Positions 6,232 through 8,431 of a stretch of DNA of 8,431 nt are shown here, in pieces. The position numbers were made by a program, and so were the translations under genes. Position 1 is the stretch's first letter, and each line of letters opens with the position of its first letter. The DNA lies in NCBI GenBank assembly GCA_016839545.1, contig JAEOUB010000310.1, positions 1-8,431 of the forward strand, in the 5' to 3' direction. The notes beneath the pieces are model-generated. The model was not told the origin of the DNA, did not search any database, and saw only the letters and a program-made list of their open reading frames with translations. This stretch comes from Candidatus Kariarchaeota archaeon (GTDB taxonomy: Archaea > Asgardarchaeota > Heimdallarchaeia > Heimdallarchaeales > Kariarchaeaceae).

Positions 6232-6241
6232 GTATATAAAA
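6232..6241 (-). promoter_or_regulatory. TATA element of the 94-residue protein gene
   Basis: TTTATATAC on the minus strand, the closest match to a canonical archaeal TATA box in the window, is centred about 23 bases before the ATG at 6213, consistent with a leaderless transcript. Confidence 0.65.
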
Positions 6242-6249
6242 GGGTCAGA

Positions 6250-6270
6250 TGATTCTCTTTTGGAGAATCA
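6250..6270. promoter_or_regulatory. Perfect 8-base dyad in the divergent promoter region, candidate operator
   Basis: TGATTCTC (6250-6257) and GAGAATCA (6263-6270) are perfect inverted repeats around a 5-base spacer. The site lies between the TATA elements of the two divergent genes, a suitable place for a dimeric regulator acting on one or both. Confidence 0.5.
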
Positions 6271-6300
6271 CTACTCGTCAACCTCTTAAACCCCGAGTAG
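6271..6300. promoter_or_regulatory. Inverted repeat flanking the nucleoside phosphorylase TATA element
   Basis: CTACTCG (6271-6277) and CGAGTAG (6294-6300) are perfect 7-base inverted repeats separated by 16 bases that contain the TATA-like TCTTAAA (6284-6290). TCTTAAA is centred 26 bases before the ATG at 6313. A factor bound across both arms would cover the core promoter, so repression is the simplest reading. Confidence 0.45.
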
Positions 6301-6312
6301 AAAGCGTCTCCT

Positions 6313-7053
6313 ATGCAACAGCCACATATCAAGGTACAACAAGTTGACACGTACTGTCTGGTCGCTGGAAATCCTGATCGTGTACCCATTATCGCATCGT
6401 ATTTGGAAAATTCACAGAAGATCGCAGAACACCGGGGTCTGGTAGCATACCGAGGCGTTACGCCCGGTACCAAAACACCTGTGACAGTTCTCACTACAGG
6501 TATGGGAGGTCCCACCACAGCAATTGTCATCGAAGAGGCATACCGGGCCGGTGCTAGAAAGGTCATCCGTATCGGTTCCTGTGGGTCGCTGGTAGCTGGT
6601 GAGTCGTATGGTATCGGCAGTATTTACATCCCTCAGGGTGCTGTACGGGCTGAGGGTACCTCGGGTCAGCTGGTTCCAATGGAGGTTCCCGCCATCGCAA
6701 CACCGGCACTTCAGCAGGCACTGCTGCACTCAGCCAAACAGATGAGTATTCCATGTAACGAGGGATTGGTAGTCACCAGTGACATCTACTATTCTCCCTC
6801 GGGATCAAAATTTGAGGAATACACCCCCTACGGTGCACTATGTGTGGAGATGGAGTCCTCCGTTCTCTTCAGTTTTGCCCGCTTCAAGGATGGCATGGAG
6901 GCTGCAACAATCCTGACCTCTGATGGTAATCTGCAGGAGGAGCAGAACATCTACGATCCCAATGCTCCCAGCCATGAAGAGACATTTAATCGGGCAGTGG
7001 AACATACTGTAAAAATTGTCATTGCTACTATTGATTCTTTGGAATCCCACTGA
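6313..7053 (+). CDS. Nucleoside phosphorylase (NP-I family; uridine/purine nucleoside phosphorylase-like)
   Basis: The 246-residue enzyme belongs to the NP-I (PNP/UDP) family, which splits ribonucleosides with phosphate into free base and ribose-1-phosphate in the cytoplasm. Visible motifs are AGNPDRV (18-24, phosphate-binding Arg23), TTGMGGPTTAI (61-71), RIGSCGSL (86-93, phosphate-binding Arg86), VEMESSVLF (178-186, ribose-binding Glu181) and LTSDGN (201-206). The overall sequence is close to E. coli uridine phosphorylase, but the uracil-recognising Gln/Arg pair of that enzyme is not evident in the YYSPSGSKFEEY region, and Asp204 occupies the place of the purine-protonating Asp of E. coli PNP, so purine nucleosides are possible substrates. 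Length is normal. The start is supported by a TATA-like element 26 bases upstream flanked by an inverted repeat. A small membrane protein and a PfkB kinase lie downstream on the same strand. Confidence 0.93.
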   Translation: MQQPHIKVQQVDTYCLVAGNPDRVPIIASYLENSQKIAEHRGLVAYRGVTPGTKTPVTVLTTGMGGPTTAIVIEEAYRAGARKVIRIGSCGSLVAGESYGIGSIYIPQGAVRAEGTSGQLVPMEVPAIATPALQQALLHSAKQMSIPCNEGLVVTSDIYYSPSGSKFEEYTPYGALCVEMESSVLFSFARFKDGMEAATILTSDGNLQEEQNIYDPNAPSHEETFNRAVEHTVKIVIATIDSLESH

Positions 7054-7062
7054 CCCGCAGAA

Positions 7063-7071
7063 ATTTTAAAT
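7063..7071 (+). promoter_or_regulatory. TATA element of the 48-residue membrane protein gene
   Basis: ATTTTAAAT starts ten bases after the phosphorylase stop and is centred 25 bases before the ATG at 7092. It gives the small gene its own promoter and is part of the evidence that the gene is real. Confidence 0.55.
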
Positions 7072-7091
7072 GATGAAGTGACCACCAAGGT

Positions 7092-7238
7092 ATGAGTGCC
7101 AAGAGGAGAAAGGAACGACCTAAACGAGGGGAGAAGGCACCGTACCATCGCAAGGGAAGAAACAATACTGCAATCTTTTTCATCATCGTGGTGGCTCTAC
7201 TGGTATTGTCATTGCTGCCCCGTACTCTATCTGGCTAA
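7092..7238 (+). CDS. 48-residue basic single-helix membrane protein (tail-anchored topology)
   Basis: An ATG at 7092 opens a 49-codon frame ending in TAA at 7236-7238. The first 25 residues are strongly basic (MSAKRRKERPKRGEKAPYHR begins the chain, 11 Lys/Arg in 20), followed by one hydrophobic helix at about residues 26-42 (TAIFFIIVVALLVLSLL) and the short tail PRTLSG. This is the shape of a small tail-anchored protein with its basic N-terminus in the cytoplasm, like Sec61-beta, SecE or RAMP4-type translocon subunits or ribosome-associated membrane proteins, but I see no family-specific motif and do not assign one. The TATA element 25 bases upstream, in the same arrangement as its neighbours, and the clean basic-then-hydrophobic pattern argue for a true gene. 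It begins 38 bases after the phosphorylase gene. Confidence 0.7.
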   Translation: MSAKRRKERPKRGEKAPYHRKGRNNTAIFFIIVVALLVLSLLPRTLSG

Positions 7239-7364
7239 GGTCACCCAGCTGCAATAAAGTTGTTACCAACTTGGTTTACCCATTAGAACGACGTAGAGTA
7301 GATGCAGCTAGGTGGAAAATTCCCGGATTATTTTGCCTAAAGCCCTAGGTATCCAACAACCCGG

Positions 7365-7396
7365 GACCTGACGTACAATGCGTAACCACGTAGGTC
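7365..7396. repeat. Hairpin-forming inverted repeat
   Basis: GACCT (7365-7369) pairs with AGGTC (7392-7396) and ACGT (7371-7374) pairs with ACGT (7388-7391), making nine base pairs with one bulged G and a 13-base loop. No T run follows on either side, so it is not a classic terminator; an RNA element or protein site is possible. Confidence 0.45.
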
Positions 7397-7506
7397 AAGT
7401 ATCTTTATCTAGAGGAAATACTAATATAAACTCTTGGTAGTCTAGTAATTTAATTGCCCGGTTAACATAAATTTTCAGGGCGGAGGCTTGGTATGTCCTG
7501 CGATTC

Positions 7507-7524
7507 TTGAATAGATTAATTCAA
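7507..7524. promoter_or_regulatory. Six-base dyad upstream of the PfkB kinase promoter, candidate operator
   Basis: TTGAAT (7507-7512) and ATTCAA (7519-7524) are perfect inverted repeats with a six-base spacer, about 25 bases upstream of the kinase TATA element. The position suits an activator or repressor site, though a dyad this short in AT-rich DNA can arise by chance. Confidence 0.35.
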
Positions 7525-7548
7525 TATGCTGGTATTCTATCCCAAAAG

Positions 7549-7556
7549 CCTTAATT
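7549..7556 (+). promoter_or_regulatory. TATA element of the PfkB kinase gene
   Basis: CCTTAATT is centred about 24 bases before the GTG at 7577, matching the spacing at the other leaderless genes and supporting this GTG as the start. Confidence 0.45.
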
Positions 7557-7576
7557 CTCTGTAGTCAATTAAAGCT

Positions 7577-8431
7577 GTGGAAAAGGGCTCTATTGCCGTA
7601 ATCGGCAACTGTTACTTTGATGAGATCTATAGCATCGATGAATTTCCAGAAAAGGATACCAAGTCAATTGCCACTTCTCTCAAAATATCACTCGGGGGTT
7701 CTGCCACAAACACAGCTGCAGGACTGGCAGCCCTGGGTGTATCTACCTACCTCTTCACTGCATTGGGAGATGACCCTGACGCGCTCAGACTCTTCAAGAA
7801 AGTCCGCAAGAAAGGCATACTCACCCAGTATATCACTCATCTCAAAGGTAAGAGTGGCAGGACAATCATCCTTCTTGACAAGTCCAAATCGAGTACCAAG
7901 ATCGGCTACCAAGGAGTTTGCAGTGACCTGAGTGAGAGTTTGATGTACGAGGGCCTATCCAACCCCATATTCGACCATATACATCTCAGCAGTGTCTCAG
8001 TAGCAACTATCACCCGTGCATTGCAATTCAAGGGCGAGAAAACCATCTCACTTGACATGGGAGCGAAGACACTGCAGGCAACTGACCAGGAGTTACATGA
8101 TGTCTTTGCAAACATCAACCTCGTATTTCTCAACGGTCCAACCTTTGAACGCCTTTTCAAAGCTGATCCATCCACGGTAGGATCATTCAAATTGCCATGT
8201 GACGTGGTGGTCACTGCCGGTACGGCGGGTATCTATGCCAGCATAAACGGACAAACAGCACACCAGGAGATCATCCCCACAGAGGTTGTCGACACCACCG
8301 GGGCTGGAGATGCAGTAGCTGCAGCTATCTTATTCGGTCTTCGCCAGAACAGTCCTTTGCAGGAGGTCTTATGGATGGGAGTCAAAGCGGCATCTGTCAA
8401 GATACAGGCATTTGGTGGAGCAGCAGTACTC
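7577..8431 (+). CDS. PfkB-family carbohydrate/nucleoside kinase (3' truncated)
   Basis: The frame opens at GTG 7577 and is still open at the right edge (285 codons). It is a ribokinase-like PfkB-family kinase, which phosphorylates sugars or nucleosides using ATP or ADP. IAVIGNCYFDEIYSIDEFP (6-24) is the first strand with substrate-binding Asp15; GGSATNTAAGLAALGV (40-55) is PfkB signature 1; DTTGAGDAVAAAI (239-251) is signature 2, with anion-hole Gly-Ala-Gly and catalytic base Asp245. Only the last one or two helices should be missing. An in-frame stop at 7562-7564 and no ATG nearby leave the GTG as the likely start; the alternative is a later, less complete one. The substrate cannot be assigned: ribokinase, archaeal nucleoside kinase and ribose-1-phosphate kinase are all candidates. 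The upstream nucleoside phosphorylase makes a nucleoside or ribose-phosphate substrate attractive, but they are separated by 523 bases and separate promoters. Confidence 0.9.
   Translation, partial: MEKGSIAVIGNCYFDEIYSIDEFPEKDTKSIATSLKISLGGSATNTAAGLAALGVSTYLFTALGDDPDALRLFKKVRKKGILTQYITHLKGKSGRTIILLDKSKSSTKIGYQGVCSDLSESLMYEGLSNPIFDHIHLSSVSVATITRALQFKGEKTISLDMGAKTLQATDQELHDVFANINLVFLNGPTFERLFKADPSTVGSFKLPCDVVVTAGTAGIYASINGQTAHQEIIPTEVVDTTGAGDAVAAAILFGLRQNSPLQEVLWMGVKAASVKIQAFGGAAVL

Larger units (their letters stand above)
7239..7576. other. 338-base non-coding gap with several inverted repeats
   Basis: No convincing reading frame, tRNA or rRNA is seen on either strand. The left half contains two potentially pairing regions: TCCCGG (7321-7326) with CCGGGA (7361-7366), and a bulged nine-pair stem at 7365-7396. 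The right half is AT-rich, with a TATA-like stretch at 7422-7431 and a dyad at 7507-7524, and ends in the promoter of the kinase gene. It could hold a small non-coding RNA or a long regulatory region. Confidence 0.5.

Noticed and set aside
6412..6754. Minus-strand frames inside the nucleoside phosphorylase gene
   Set aside because: They are shadow frames of a gene with clear family motifs and have no independent start signals or recognisable content.
7070..7076. ATGATGA as a box C of a C/D-box guide RNA
   Set aside because: It lies between the TATA element and the start of the small membrane protein gene, and no matching box D with guide spacing was seen.
7239..7576. tRNA gene in the long gap
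   Set aside because: No T-loop consensus (GGTTCRA or its complement) with a matching acceptor stem was found on either strand.

Overview
The window looks like a gene-dense stretch of an archaeal chromosome, most likely from an Asgard archaeon (Thorarchaeia-like is my guess, from gene content only). The grounds are: AT-rich TATA elements about 25 bases before most start codons, which suggests leaderless transcripts; a Ras-superfamily small GTPase with all five G motifs; a zinc-ribbon/multi-helix membrane protein; and a surface protein with a Ser/Thr-rich stalk and C-terminal anchor. There are no rRNA or tRNA genes, insertion sequences, CRISPR repeats or phage genes. I count eleven genes, two of them cut by the window edges.

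Layout. 1-348: C-terminal end of an anchored surface protein. 420-953: DNA-3-methyladenine glycosylase I, convergent with a 954-1670 ICMT/PEMT-like membrane methyltransferase. 1746-2714 (minus): EamA/DMT transporter, divergent from a 2835-3584 zinc-ribbon membrane protein. 3725-4252: small GTPase, convergent with a 4249-5127 (minus) cyclase/kynurenine-formamidase-family hydrolase. 5300-5932: unknown multi-helix membrane protein, convergent with a 94-residue helical protein at 5929-6213 (minus) that resembles the N-terminal helices of H-NOX (haem NO-binding) domains. 6313-7053: nucleoside phosphorylase. 7092-7238: a 48-residue basic single-helix membrane protein. 7239-7576: a non-coding gap with several inverted repeats. 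7577-8431: PfkB-family kinase, open at the right edge.

How the genes relate. No long operon is visible: nearly every gene has its own promoter, and strands alternate. The one metabolic link I can suggest is nucleoside phosphorylase plus PfkB kinase, a pairing that would suit nucleoside or ribose-1-phosphate salvage. The convergent gene pairs are packed extremely tightly; two share a 4-base stop-codon overlap and a third abuts with no gap. I did not find a complete new multi-gene system. The most interesting items are the overlooked 48-residue membrane protein, the H-NOX-like mini-protein, the GTPase with Asp at the usual catalytic Gln position, the paired dyads at the nucleoside phosphorylase promoter, and the structured gap before the kinase.
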